DNA from: Cryptomeria japonica
Taxonomy: Eukaryota; Streptophyta; Pinopsida; Cupressales; Cupressaceae
Reading direction: 5' to 3'
Length of the DNA stretch: 64,000 nucleotides
NCBI RefSeq assembly: GCF_030272615.1
Contig: NC_081410.1
Coordinates: forward strand, 185,367,619 to 185,431,618
Positions 24,020-36,092 of the stretch are shown here, piece by piece. The position numbers and the translations under genes are program-made. Positions within the stretch are counted from its first letter, which is position 1. The number at the start of each line of letters is the position of its first letter. The notes under the pieces are model-generated. The model did no database searches and was not told where the DNA came from. It saw nothing but the letters and a program-made list of their open reading frames with translations.

Positions 24020-25519
24020 CGCAGTCACATAAATCTATCCATTTTAATTAAATGAATATTTTCTATTTATTTGATTAAAAACCCACTAGCCATCAGTTAA
24101 TTAAATTAATATTTAATTTATTCATCTTCAAGATATTCTCCTATTAATTAAATAAATTATTCAATTTATTTTAATTAATTCATTAAACCAAATTCACAAT
24201 CAATTAAATGAATAAAGCCTATTTATTCATTTTAATCCCCTTTCCTCTTTTAAATAAATTAAATAAAATATTTATTTAAATCATTAAATCCCCCCCACTT
24301 GCATTCTCCTAAAAATGCAACTTGCACCTATTTATTGAAATAAATGAATTTTATTTTAATAAAAATCCTATTTTCCCTCACCCACCAAACCCACTTGCAA
24401 TCCTAATCCCCTTCTAGATTCTTCTAATCCCCTTTCTAATTAGCCTAATCCATCCCCTAAATATTGTCACATTCCTAGGCAACTTGGAATCACTTCTCAA
24501 AGACTTCAAAGTCTTTGAAAAGCATTAAATGTTTTGTGTGTTCAACAATTTAACCTTTAAAGTCTTCCAAACCACTTATGGCTCTTACATGACCATTAAT
24601 GGTTAAATCAACTCACCCACATGGTTAGGGACTTTGACCCCTAACTTAACCCTCATGTGACACATGTGTCTTGTCAAGCATTTATTGCTTTGACCATGGT
24701 TATCCTCACTAACTCTTGCACAAGAGTTTATCCATTGGATAAAAGCATTATTCTTTGGATAATGAATTTATTCACTCAACCCAACCTTAACCTTAACCCC
24801 AAGTTAACTCTCAGGTCATGTCAAGCATTTAATGCTTCTTCCCTCTCCCCTCAACCTATCTCATATTGACACTTGTCATCCTGGGATTGGGTTGAAAGTC
24901 CTCACATGGATTGAATACCATTCAATCCTCACCCTTGTTGAGATTACTCAATCTCAATCATCCATTGCTCCATTTTACCTATAAATAGAGCTCACATTCC
25001 TCATTTTCAAATCCTCAAGCATTCTCAAGCATTTAGCATTCATAGTCATAATCTTGAAAACTTGCATGCATTATAGTGAATTTTAGAGAAGAGCATTTAG
25101 CATAAATCTCATACATTGTTATTTTGGTCTAAAATAAATCATTCCTCACTTCATATCATCTGATATTAGTTTTTGTTTAGATTTGCATATCATTTTGAGA
25201 ACAATCATTTGTCAATCTTGAACCTCCATAAGGCATCCATAGTGCAAAAAATTGCTGAGAGCTACACTAATTTGGAACTTGGAGAGGAGAGGAACAAGGG
25301 AGGAGGAGCTATGAGCATGATATAAGATATTTGGAGATGTCTTATTGCATTTATATTCATAGTTAAATGATTTACTTTGCTTTTAGTGTCTCTCTTGGTA
25401 TGCCTTCTTAGACTAGTTTTTGGTTGATTAACACTAACTCTTCTTTGTTTCTTGTGATTTCTTGTATTATATGACCATAGGTTCTTGTCTAAATATTAAC
25501 CCCATTTTGCAGAGCATCA
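24020..25519 (+). mobile_element. Solo LTR inside gypsy-1, TSD GATCC
   Basis: A 1,500-bp insertion with exact GATCC duplications at 24015-24019 and 25520-25524. Its ends are CGCAGTCACA and GAGCATCA, so the usual TG start reads CG here. A TATAAATAG box near 24981-24989 on the plus strand, followed about 30 bp on by repeats of CTCAAGCATT, looks like an LTR promoter. The left third is very AT-rich (ATTTAATTAAAT words). The interrupted pol frame (YRMTTTELYELKD before, [11 protein letters not shown] after, minus strand) rejoins once it is removed, which confirms the boundaries. Confidence 0.85.
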
Positions 25520-25524
25520 GATCC

Positions 25525-26165
25525 TTAAGCTCATACAATTCTGTTGTTGTCATTCTATATGGAGCCTTAGATTATGGCTTTGTTCCCAGTAAGAGTTATA
25601 TAGAAAAATTAAACTCTCTCTTTGGTGGCAACTTAGTAAGGTCTTTTGGAAAAACATCCAGGAACTCTCTAAGAACAGGATAATCCTTAAGGATTTTCTC
25701 AACATTATCCAAATTACTTACCATGATAGCAATTATGGAACATCCTTTCCTATGGACTTTCTTGAGTTGCATTGTTGAAATGTGTCTCAATTCAAGAGGC
25801 TTTTGAGACCCAAGAATTTTAACTGAATTCCCAAAGTCATCTATACAACTAATGATCTTATCCTCACAATTTACTATAGATTTGTGCTCAGTTAGCCAGT
25901 TGATACCTAAGATCACATCATACGATCCTAATGGTGCCACATAAAGGTTAACTTGAGTTTGGAAATTAGAAAGCTCTAGTTCACTGCAAAATAGACAAGA
26001 ATCTACCCTTTGTTCTGCTCGATTCCCATATTGGACCATCCATGCATTTGACATATAACCAAGTCTAACAGATAATATAGAAACTACTTTAGGACCAATA
26101 AAACATTCATTAGCTCCTATATCTATTAAAATAGAAACTGATTGCCCAAAAAGCTTACCCGTCAT
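25525..26165 (-). pseudogene. Gypsy-1 protease region
   Basis: The open part 26165-25596 begins just before an aspartic protease segment. SVSILIDIGANECFIG has DIGA where the catalytic DTGA/DSGA is expected. Later blocks (YDVILGINWLTEHKSIVNC and FPKDLTKLPPKREFNFSI) match the protease-to-RT linker of plant gypsy polyproteins. A TAG at 25596 and another just after it interrupt the linker, which runs on to the solo LTR at 25524. Confidence 0.85.
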
Positions 26166-26209
26166 CTGAATAGGTGAAGCTTAAAAATCAGCCTGATAGT
26201 TGTCAACCG

Positions 26210-27235
26210 CTACATGAATCTAGTGTTGTGAAGCTCCTTGCTGATTTGCTCCTTTTTGTGTGGGGGTATGATGTGGACAATTTGAGGCATAATGATTCCC
26301 TTCATAGTTGTAACACTCGTCCTTAGGTCCTGAATGAGCACCTGACCTACTTCTGTCCAAGTTCTGTCGGGCATTGTGGTTGGTATAATTGGTGTTACCA
26401 TTTACTTTATTATTATCATCCTGATTCACTCATCTTTTTTCTTGAGTGTTGGGTCCTCTCTTCAGATTCCTTATTTTTTGGTTGTTGTATTCACATTTTT
26501 ATGGAAATTCACCAACTGATGCAACTTCTGCTCTTGCTTGGTTGCTTTCTCAAATACTTCCTCCATAGTCAGTGGATTATGTATATCCACTTCTACTCCA
26601 ATATGGGTTCTTAAACCTAAGATGAACTTTTGGATGCAAAATCGCTCATCCACTTGATACTATGTAACATACTTAAGAAGGTTTGTAAACTTCTCCCAGT
26701 ATTGAGTCACTGACATGCCACCTTGTGTCAAGTTCTGAAATTCAGTCATCTTTTTATCAAAAAATAACTGAGGAAGCCACCTCTTCCTAAAGGATTGCAA
26801 AAATAATTCCCAAGTAAAATCTTCAGGTTGCAACTTCCTTTTAGACTTTTCATTATCCCACCAAGTAGTAGCTTCTCCAGTAAGCTGGTAAGCAACCCAT
26901 ACTGCTTTGGTTTCATTGGACATATTGTGGAGACCAAAGTACTTCTCCATCTCTATCACCCACGCCTCTGCACCATCACCAAAAGTCTTTCCATCAAACT
27001 TTGGTGGGGCTATTCTTTTCAGGTCCCTAGACAATTCTCCTTCAATCCTTGCTCGGTTATCTGGTTTTTCCTCAACCCTAGGAGCTTCGTTTCGGACTTC
27101 ACTGACCCTTCAAACCTCTCATTTGAGTCCATTCATTCTTTCAGTCTGTTGGTTCAATAGATCAAGGATTTGATCGAGTCTTTCATTCCCATTACTTGAC
27201 CCAGCCCTTGTGGTCCTTGACCCATTGTAATTCAA
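26210..27235 (-). pseudogene. gag: Gypsy-1 gag
   Basis: A frame traced from near 27235 starts with an N-terminal segment (LDQILDLLNQQTERM), then stops. The best block, 27034-26660, has IAPPKFDGKTFGDGAEAW and GEATTWWDNEK, the retrotransposon gag core. 26653-26471 continues it (YILGLRTHIGVEV-like). The zinc knuckle near 26310 reads CYNYEGNHYASNC, with Tyr in place of the second Cys, so the CCHC site is broken. Frame changes near 26430. Gag would form the particle and bind RNA. This copy is disabled. Confidence 0.85.
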
Positions 27236-27604
27236 AAATCTTGCATCAGGGAATGTTAATATTTCTTAGCGAGAAAGAAAGAAATATCTGCAAGGGTTAT
27301 GATATTCATAGCTTCTATTTAATCAAAACTTCCTATAAATCTACCATTTCAATATAGCCATAGAGAATAATTTCCATATTTATTACAAGGAAAAAGGCAT
27401 TATAATACTAATATAGGACATAGTTAAATAGTTTTCTCATCTAAAGCATCTAAGTTTTATGATATCCAACATTGTTAATAGAACTAAGGTCCAAACTACA
27501 TATTTTTCTATCATAGGAATCATACAAAAAGGTATTCAACTCAAATTTATTATAAAATAGCATCTTTATTTATTGATAAATATTAGTGACATTACATAAA
27601 TACA
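27236..27604. other. Gypsy-1 leader between 5' ORF and gag
   Basis: AT-rich, no frame. It separates the 5' ORF from the start of gag on the minus strand. Nothing else was recognised. Confidence 0.5.
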
Positions 27605-28114
27605 TCACTCTTCAGGTGGAGTCAAGGGAGTATATCCTTCAGACTCACTGGAACCCAGTGGGGTATAACCTTCTGACTCATCAACACTAAGTGGGGTATA
27701 TCCCTCTGACTCATCAAAGCTAATCACAATTGGCCTAATGGGAGAATATTCTAACTCAGGCTCCTCCTCCTCTATAGGGACAGTTTTATCCTCAAGGGAC
27801 TCAGTAGGGACTATTCCTATCTCACCAATTTCTTTTTCTTTTGATTCAATAGAAACTTGTTTCTCTATGGAAGGAACATCCTCTTCCTCACTTATCCATC
27901 CTCCACTTGGATGATTATCAACAATAGGCCTGACAAGAGATATAGGATCCTTCTTGACCCTTAAGTATTGAGCATACCCAACTACTAGTTTGCAAGTTGT
28001 TTGTTTCATTCGAAGCATCTCTATAAGTTTCAACAAAAAGTTATTATTCTCAATGTTCAACTTGCAAAGTGACTCATAGTTCCTAGTGTTATACAACCTG
28101 GGCTCTAATACCAA
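27605..28114 (-). CDS. Gypsy-1 5' ORF, 169 aa, unknown function
   Basis: This open frame of 169 residues starts within the primer site itself (minus strand ATGGTATTAGAGCC) and lies ahead of gag, where autonomous chromoviruses normally have only a leader. Residues ~1-60 are ordinary and Leu/Lys-rich; the rest is acidic. The tail carries three near-copies of an eight-residue repeat ESEGYTPL at about residues 138-166 (DESEGYTPL twice, then SESEGYTPL). I recognise no domain. It is intact while gag and pol are broken, so it may be under different constraint, may be a chance opening, or may be translated from a leader transcript. Known extra ORFs of gypsy elements upstream of gag (Tat/Ogre type) are a possible parallel, not a match. 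Confidence 0.45.
   Translation of the reverse strand: MVLEPRLYNTRNYESLCKLNIENNNFLLKLIEMLRMKQTTCKLVVGYAQYLRVKKDPISLVRPIVDNHPSGGWISEEEDVPSIEKQVSIESKEKEIGEIGIVPTESLEDKTVPIEEEEPELEYSPIRPIVISFDESEGYTPLSVDESEGYTPLGSSESEGYTPLTPPEE
28102..28113 (-). other. Gypsy-1 primer binding site
   Basis: The minus strand reads TGGTATTAGAGC three bases after the 5' LTR end at 28117. It matches the initiator tRNA-Met site TGGTATCAGAGC at 11 of 12 bases. Confidence 0.85.
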
Positions 28115-28116
28115 AA

Positions 28117-30983
28117 TGTAAAGATGTAAATTATTCTCTATCCAAATAAGACATAATATACTCTTTATTCATAAATATACTCATAAATCAGATAGTAAGT
28201 CTATTTCATTCAAAAATTAAACCCAAGCTTGTTAAATCGAAATAACAATAATAGATTTCAATAGAAGATAAAGAAATTTTCATAAACAATGAAATGTATA
28301 AATATCTCATTACATATCTTTATACCATTCTTAGGCTTTTTATTGCCATAAGTATAATCAAAACATAAAAGAAAGAGAGAGTGTTCATTGATCTCCAATC
28401 TGAGTCACTTCAATTCAGTCCTTCAAATGAAAATGAGAACAAGAATCAAGTGCTTTTCTCTCCAACCTTGAAGCTTACACTTCCCCAGAATTCTTGGTCA
28501 ATCAAGAATGCCCAACCCTGCACGAATTGATTAACAAAAGAATTCGAAAGACAAGACGGAATATGGTGCATGCCTAGATGATACATGCATTTTCATTTTT
28601 ATAATTCTAATAAGAAACAAGCAAGATCAATCAAGGATATGGTAGAGACCATAAATAAAAGACCTACATCTATTTAAATGGTTTATTCAATTGGATTACC
28701 CGACCGAGTATAATGCCATGCATAGCAAAAATAGATAGTTTGGAAAAGCAAACTATTTTCTGTAGGATTCCATATTTGGCACCCATCTCGGAAGGTAACT
28801 TTCCCCATACACAAGCCTATCTAGTTGGGTTCATATAAATCAAGAATACAATTTCATAAAGAAAACAATCTTTTTGTCTAATAGAATTAACAACATTCCT
28901 ATTACTTTCATTCATAAATAAAACATTCTTTCATGGAAGTACATTCACACATATTTGAAAACAATCTTTCATTGATTAACTATCATACAAATTTGATAAG
29001 AAAACATAATTTCATTTCTAAATTAAAAAGTAAATCAACTAAATTTAAAATGAAAGAAGGTGTAGCGCAAGTATGAATCTTTTCATATAAATGAGTTATA
29101 TTGAGTACACATTCTTTACAAGATTAATTATTGTAACCCATAAGCACTAAATACCTTTCTTTAACAATTAACATGTATGTTCATAGTCTTTTTCATCCCA
29201 TGTACGTCATAATGTATTCCCCTATATGAGTATTCAAAAGAATATTAAAGTAAATTTAATCTAATCATGGAATGTCTTAATCAAATCCCTTTCTACTAAC
29301 CATTGCACCATTTTACAACTTTGTCACTATCCTTTATAAATGTATAATGACCAAAATAGAAGTAGATCCTACCTCCTTATGCTTTGTTCTGGCCTGAGGT
29401 GAAGGTCTCACTTTTCTCCTCAAATCTGCCTACTCCTGTCTTGGCTGATGGTTCACAATACTCTATCGATTCTTCTACTATTCCTCTCTTCTATTTCCTC
29501 TCTATTCTTCTTTCTATCTCTTTTCTAAAATTTCCTCTCTAATCTCTTTTTTTGATCTTTTGTCACTCTTCCTTTCTGATATTCTTCCTATCTTCCTCCG
29601 TGTATTCTCTCGAGCCTTTGCTACTACTTATACTACTCTCCCTCTACATTAGCTGCTACATATTTGGCTTAGACCTAGCCATGAATTTGACACCTTAGCT
29701 AAACACTAAAGGTTTCCTTAGTTTAGAACTCTACTTGTTGCATATTTGTCAATTAAACTATCTTCTATGGTTGACAGGTCTCTAACACCTATCCTCCACG
29801 TCTACTCCTTTCCTAGACTTAGCAGGAGTTCGGTTTGACCACTAAGCATGATAATCAGTCACCGATCTTCCTACCTTTCATCTATCTACCTTGTTGACAT
29901 GTCTATGGGTTTATGGACTTTGACTATTGTTCTCTGCAGTCGTGGAGAGTTGAGTCGACCACCTCTCACCATGGATCATGGAGAAGTTTGAGTTAACTAT
30001 CGACTTCACAGCTAACATTGTGGGAAGAGGGAGTTAACTGCCAAGTTTCCTATCGTGGGTCATGGAAGTTAACTACAAACTTTGATATGGCATGGACACT
30101 ACGTGCTAGGCTGACCTTGACTATCGACTTGTAACAGTCGATAACCAAACCAACCCGCCACCTTTGCTATATGATGCATAAAACATGTTTAATAATAAAA
30201 ACATGACTTTGATATATATATATATATATATATAAGAAATCAATTTTATATATATCACATTTCACTTTATTGGATTTAATGTAAAAAGGATTAAAAGAAA
30301 TATGATAATATATATACATGAGTATTTATAAACCTCTCATTTTGTATTGACAAAATTATATTAATCACTTTAAAATATGGCATAAATTATAAAACAGTTA
30401 TCAAAATATCATGCATATGAATTCAATACAGTTGTAAGCATGTCAATCATAAATAAAATATATATTTGCATTATCTTATGCTAGAAACACTAAATCATCT
30501 TTAATAAGAACGTTAAGTCAATATATTTCAGAACTCTAAATATCCAACTAATTTTCACTTTTATAGATGAAATCAATGTAACAATTACCAATTACTCATA
30601 TCATTTTATTTAAAATCATGCATTGACGAAGTCACAACGCACAAACAAACTTTTTTGCTGTGGTGTGTGAGATTCCTCTAGTCTACCGAAGTCATAAGCT
30701 AAAACAACTCTACCTGAGTCTTGTTCTCACCTTCATTTTCGTTCACATGTTCCTACATTACTTGCACTCAATAATTTATCAGTAATGGCAATCCCCAATA
30801 AAGATAATACTAGCCATCTAATTGCATATTGCATAAGTAAAGTACATAAATAATTTCTTATCGTTTGCATACAAACTGCATTATCATCAAAATAAACGTT
30901 CATATTCATTCCAATTTCTATTCATAATAAAAAGCCAACATTATTTTCCTAATAACATATTATTGAAAATGTGGTTCGTTTCA
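28117..30983 (-). mobile_element. Gypsy-1 5' LTR (right copy)
   Basis: Plus-strand ends are TGTAAAGATG and GGTTCGTTTCA. It aligns along its whole length with 18302-21162, including the (TA)n run near 30212 and the pyrimidine-rich block near 29400-29640. The TACCT target copy follows at 30984. Confidence 0.9.
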
Positions 30984-30988
30984 TACCT

Positions 30989-31214
30989 TGAAGGATGAAC
31001 TTGCTACTGCCAATGAATACAAGGATATATTCAAAGCTAGTTCAAAAAGACTTGATGAGATGCTGGAAAGTCAGAGACATGGAAAGGATATGCAAGGCCT
31101 AGGATTTGAGAAAGGTGAATCCTTCGGATCTAGACAAGGCAATGCTAAACCTAATCAGAATAAGAGAAAGAATCCTCTGATAAGATAACCTAACGCTCAT
31201 AAATTTAATGGTAG
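30989..31214 (+). pseudogene. gag: gag-like region of outer element, middle part
   Basis: The frame resumes after gypsy-1 and continues the helical region into SSKRLDEMLESQRHGKD and LGFEKGESF. This resembles the segment just before the zinc knuckles in SIRE-type copia gag proteins (KLDEML..Q......GLGF), a family comparison made from memory. A TAA at 31186-31188 interrupts it. The frame goes on to HKFNG, where the next solo LTR enters at 31215. Confidence 0.7.
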
Positions 31215-32886
31215 TGTAGCGTAGAAATTAGGAATCATCACAAGATAAGTAGATCAATCAAAACACAAGACATGATAACTCAATCATGAGAGCACTCATT
31301 GCAAATGAACCTAATCCTAAGAACACTCAATAGAGATATGAAAACAAAGCATTCAAAATGAAAGATTATGCAAACCAAATGCAGAATTGAATGCTCCTTC
31401 CATGCGGCTCCATTGTTGTTCTTTCCTCTTCAATGGATTTGTGGATCTCACCTACAAGTGCACATACAATTGAAAGCAAGATTGATGAAAAGCTCAAGAG
31501 TACTAGAAGCGTAAGTTCAGTAGTTTGATTAAGGATTCGGATTCGGGATTCAAGGGATTCAAGATCCAAGATTCAAGATTCAAGATTCGGGATCAGCTTT
31601 GATTGAAAATCATCCAATTTATAGAAGAATTGGATAAATGACAAGATTAGCATGATGCAATTAAAATGGAAATTGCAAATCAATATGACAAATTATGACA
31701 AATTATGCACTTTCCATGCACAATTTGATTGATTGATAATTATGACACATTCTATGTCAATATTGATTGATTATCAATTATGACAATTTACGACAAATTG
31801 AAATGTCATTCTCATGGAATTAGGAGATGAAATAGGAGGGAAAAGAAATTAGAAATTAAGAAAATTAGAAAATTGAAATTGATGACAATTAGGAATTAGA
31901 AATTGATGGAAATTAGAATTTAGTGAATTAGAAGAAATTAGGTAAATTAATTAACAATTTGTCATTTATTAATTAATTTACAAGAGGAAGAATAATTAGC
32001 CAACTAAATAAAGATTTAATTGTAATGAGAAGACTTAGGATTAATAAATAATTTAGTAATCCTAGAGGAAGAAATGGCAAATTAGGTTAAATGAATAAAT
32101 CATAAAACCTTAGAAGACGAATTAGAAATGCGAAAATGACAATTAGGTCTTGATTGAAGATAATTAATGTCATGATTTTGAATTGATAAATGACCAGTGC
32201 GACAAAATGATTTGATTAAGAAAATGCGCCAATTGACGAGGAACAATGACAAATTGATCCAAATTGACATAATTGAGACAGACAACGATCGATGACAAAT
32301 CGGTCGCAAAATGACAAAATTGATAAGAGGACAATGATCGATGATAGAATATATTGCAAAATGATAATATTGAAAATGACCACGATCAATGACAAATCGA
32401 TCGCAAGTGACAAGATCAAACATGACAACGATCGATGACAAATCGATCGTAAAACGACAAGATTGATAAACCGATCGCCAGATGATAAGATTGAAAAGAG
32501 AACAAAACCCTAATTAGGATTGACGATGTCCAAAATGATAAGATTGATAAGAGAGCAACGATTGATGACAAATCGATCACAAGATTGACAGGAGGACAAA
32601 ACCCTAATTAGGATTGACGATGTCCAAAATGATGACAAATTAGCACGCACATTGATGCAACAAGATAAGTTCGATCAAAATCATGATTGGATAATGTTGT
32701 CGACAAGACCAAATTTGAGGACGAGATGATTGAAGAATGTAGAAGAATGACTCGATGTTCGCAAATGATAAAGACCAAGTGCGAATCATAGGAGAAATGT
32801 TAATGCGACACAAAAACCTAAAATGAGGCAATGCGCAATTGTTAAAGTATGACTTCGCAAGCGTTGACCATTTTTAGGTGTCTACA
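31215..32886 (-). mobile_element. Solo LTR, TSD GGTAG
   Basis: A 1,672-bp insertion flanked by exact GGTAG copies (31210-31214 and 32887-32891), with ends TGTAGCG and GTCTACA. On the minus strand it starts TGTAGACACCTAAAAATGG, a start style common in plant gypsy LTRs. The stretch 32270-32640 holds diverged repeats of GACAAATCGATCG and two copies of ACCCTAATTAGGATTGACGATG (about 32507 and 32603). Removing the insert rejoins the gag frame exactly across the zinc-knuckle start. Minus-strand frames inside are chance. Confidence 0.88.
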
Positions 32887-32891
32887 GGTAG

Positions 32892-33400
32892 ATTTTTTAC
32901 TTGCAATAAATTCAATCATCTGGTGAGTCAGTGCAGAAGTAGGATGAAAAATGGTATGATGAACAACATGAATAATGATACTACCTTTATCTGTCAGTGT
33001 TTCATATGCAATAATTTTGGACACAAGTCAAATGTGTGTAGAGCAATAATGAATAACTTTCAGAACAAAAGATGCTATGTTTGTGGAATGTTTGGACACA
33101 TTTTTAAATAGTGCAGATCAAGACAAAAATAGATGAACTTCAAACCTATGAAGAATAATGTTGTTTGCCAAGCATGCAACAAAACTGGTCACATTGCAAA
33201 GTACTGCAGAAGCAAGAACAGTGCTCCGATAGACAAGAAAAAATCAGATGAGAAAGCAAAAGTGAAGGTAGAAGAGATCAAGGAGAAGCATGGGAAGATT
33301 TGGGTAAGAAAGGATGAATCCAGAGCTAACAATGGGTTTGCACCCGAATTTGGTGCAGGATCTTCAACCGACAACTAGGACTTTATGCCTTAGGGGGATC
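32892..33400 (+). pseudogene. gag: gag-like region of outer element, zinc knuckles
   Basis: Four CCHC-type knuckles follow one another: CNKFNHLVSQC at the start (32900s), CFICNNFGHKSNVC near 33000, CYVCGMFGHIFK followed by a TAG then C near 33075-33115, and CQACNKTGHIAKYC near 33173-33210. A Lys/Glu-rich tail ends in GAGSSTDN and a TAG at 33376. CCHC arrays bind the genomic RNA. In copia elements the aspartic protease would follow within about 100 codons, but nothing like D-S/T-G appears. The next 380 bp are non-coding. Confidence 0.75.
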
Positions 33401-33781
33401 TTTTCATGCAAATTCTAAGAACCCCCTCTTCCGTGGCCTGCAATCGATTTCAAAAGGTTGCTGAGGGACTAAATCATATGTGCAGATGATATCCAAAAGT
33501 TTCTAGAGGACCTTGTGCTCCGGTATCAAATTTCATGAAGATCATGATAACCAGTTTCTGCATTTATTACAGTGAAAAATTAGTTTTTTGAAGAATTAAA
33601 GTGCAATTCAAGACTTCATTCATCACAATGTGATCAAGTGAGTAAGATTTGAGCGAGAGAAAGCAACTTGGAGACCTCAACAGTGATTTCAACAACTTTT
33701 AAGTGAATTCTAGTGCCTGGATGTGAAGCAAGATACTTATATGTGCAGATTTTTAGCTTTTCGCAAACCCTAGGATTCAAA
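33401..33781. other. Spacer between gag-like region and ORF2
   Basis: No open frame. It contains TTAGGGGGATC near 33391 and otherwise unremarkable sequence. It takes the place where protease, integrase and RT of an autonomous copia element would lie. The short minus-strand frame at 33634-33906 is chance. Confidence 0.5.
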
Positions 33782-34762
33782 ATGGCTTCAGTTTTTGGTA
33801 TTGCGACTCCTTTGGTGGTTGATATCAAGGATAGGGCTCGTCCAGTATTCAAGAAAAATCCATTCAAATCGATCGAGGATGATCTGACAGGTTCATTCTC
33901 ATCCATGCCCTACAACATGCTGCACAATAAGGATATCAGGGCCTACATTCACTGTGACCTTGAGGAGCTCAAGAATGTCGATATGTTTGACCTTTACAAG
34001 AAGCATTTGGTCGACAGTTTGGGAAATCTCAAACCCAAATATAAGGAGTTGCATGATAAGGTTTTCTCACAGTTCATACATTTCCTACTACTTGATGAGG
34101 CAGAGTGGATCTACTACATCCTAAGCCATGTGCATGATGAATTCATATGACTTGATAAACCCCACAAAATTACCAAGCAAGTGATCCATGTTGTAACTAG
34201 TTTAGCAGAAACTAGTGATGTCCCTAGCCTAAGAAAGGTTTCAAATGACACCATCATAGCTACCATTGGATAAAAGTTTGATAGTAGAGCCATGATTGTA
34301 AATGATATTTTGGAGAATGATGTAAATTTTTCTTCAATGGTCTACCAGTCCAGCCGGTACAACTCTATCTCTAGTACCACCATATACTCTGCATATCAGA
34401 TGCTTAAAGAAGACAAGAGGTATGATTTGTGCACGACAAATCTAAATGAATTATTGAACAATCTAAAGAAGATAAATAAGGACAAAAAACACACTTTTAA
34501 GTATGGTACACTCCTTATTTTCCTAGCACTATACTTCTTGCAAGAAATACCCAGTATCAACGACAAGGTCCAATGGGCCTATTATAGACCGGTGGCCATG
34601 CAGATAAAGGAAGGTCTATGGGGAATTGTTGATGCTACCATGAGAATTTTTACCCTCTAGGGATACTTCAAAACCTTCCAATACACAATGAAGAACAAGG
34701 AGAGGATTCCAAGGAAGGTGGTTGAGAAGTATGAGCAAACCATTTTCTTCATGGTGGATAAG
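33782..34762 (+). pseudogene. ORF2 of outer element, N-terminal third, unknown protein
   Basis: The ATG at 33782 opens a frame for an unrecognised protein (PVFKKNPFKSIEDDLTGSF near the start). In-frame stops are a TGA near 34148, a TAA near 34271 and a TAG near 34658. Otherwise one frame holds to the gypsy-2 insertion. The last segment contains LLIFLALYFLQEIPSI and VQWAYYRPVAMQIKEGL. At 34762 the frame (FFMVDK) is cut, and it continues at 55395 (DQFFMEAVDPW), which fixes the gypsy-2 boundaries. No gag, pol or env domain is recognisable. It resembles the 6-kb element's ORF in overall layout only. Confidence 0.6.
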
Positions 34763-36092
34763 TGATAGGGAGGCTCCTAGTTGCTCGAGTCAGCTTGAAT
34801 CACTCCAAGGCCTTTTCTCCTAGCCTAGTCTAGGAATACTCTTCTCTATTCCCCTAATATACTCTAGGACCTCACTATCAAGGTTTGTTCCTCACTCCTC
34901 ATGAATTCACTTTCGTAAATTCATCAGCTCATCAGACACCCTGCAGAGTTGCTCTGCCATAGTTTAATCTTACAACTCCTCTCGAGTTGTTTCTCAATCA
35001 TCCTAGAATATTCTCTCCATTTGATCTCATCTCCCCTATTTTGAGGCTAATATCCTAGAATCCCAAACAACCCTACTTATGATTTTCCTTAGTCAGTGGT
35101 ACCTAGTCGGGCTATCATCAAGCTCGCCTAGGGCCAGTCTATTGAAAGGGTCATCGCCATTCCCTAGAATCCTATCAATGGAACCCTATAGTGCATGTAT
35201 GGCTCTTCTTGAAAACTTCCAATGGTTGTGAGGATCTCATGATGGAGCTTCAAGATAGAGACATGGATGCAATTACTTGTCACCAACAGGAAAAACAAGA
35301 AAATAGAACAATTATGCTATCTATAGAGCCTAACTTGGCACGATTACAGAATTGAAACTCACACAATGCAGGAAAGAAACTTCTACACTATCTACATCAC
35401 CATCTGAAAATTTAAGCCAAAATTAACAATAGAGAGGAAACCAGGAAATGATCTTTTTATTTATTATTCATAGAAAAACTGTCTTATTGAAAACTCCAAA
35501 ATCCAACCGAACCCTTTACAAAATGCCCATTGGGTCTTATATCTTCTGCACATGTTGTGCATCATCCCTGAATGGATGAGATGCACCCTTGACATAATCA
35601 GTTGCTTGCAGTAACCATCCTTCAACCTCCAATAGGTCATCGGGTCTGTGCAATAGAAACACTTGGCTTCCGAAGAGTGGCATTGAACAAACTTAGGCCG
35701 TGATGAGCCCCGAAAATGTTCTATCGATGGCTGGGTTTTATCAACATCAAGCAAATGTAGGCTACATTTATCGACATTGAGCAAACTAAGGCCATGATGA
35801 GTCCAAAACTAGTTCCATCGATGGGTCATTTTCATCAACGTCGAGCAAACTTAAGGTAGTTTCATCGACGACCTCCGGTAGTCAGTTTTCTCTCCGGTCT
35901 GTGGGGTATCTCTAACAAGTCATGTCGATCACTGATGGTGGGCTCCACTATTGGTGGTCAAGGGAATATTTACAAAAAGAAGACAAAAAGTGCTCCAAGC
36001 CGCTCTACGCTTGAAATGCAGTCCTTAGCCAAAAAATAAAAATTTACAAAACTTCAAAGGGTATTTGTTCACCCTTAGGTGCTCCTACACCA
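34763..36092 (-). mobile_element. Gypsy-2 3' LTR (left copy)
   Basis: It aligns with 54102-55389 throughout, including TTTGTTCCTCACTCCTCATG and the repeated CATCGATGG...TTTATCGA words near 35720-35870. The minus-strand frame at 35464-35784 is inside the LTR and not conserved as open in the right copy. Confidence 0.9.

Larger units (their letters stand above)
18302..30983 (-). mobile_element. Gypsy-1: Ty3/gypsy chromovirus, TSD TACCT
   Basis: LTRs of 2,861 bp (18302-21162) and 2,867 bp (28117-30983) are flanked by exact TACCT duplications (18297-18301 and 30984-30988). The element is on the minus strand: primer site next to the right LTR, polypurine tract next to the left. The gene order is 5' ORF, gag, protease, RT, RNase H, integrase, chromodomain. 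About 10 differences are visible in the first 170 aligned LTR bases. It is not functional: stops and shifts are frequent, and RT, RNase H, protease and the zinc knuckle have lost key residues. A solo LTR is inserted between protease and RT. Without it the element was about 11.2 kb. Confidence 0.92.

Noticed and set aside
32100-32441. 113-codon minus-strand frame in the 31215 solo LTR.
   Set aside because: It lies in the repeated GATCGATGACAAAT words, and the Ile/Cys/His-rich reading has no domain.
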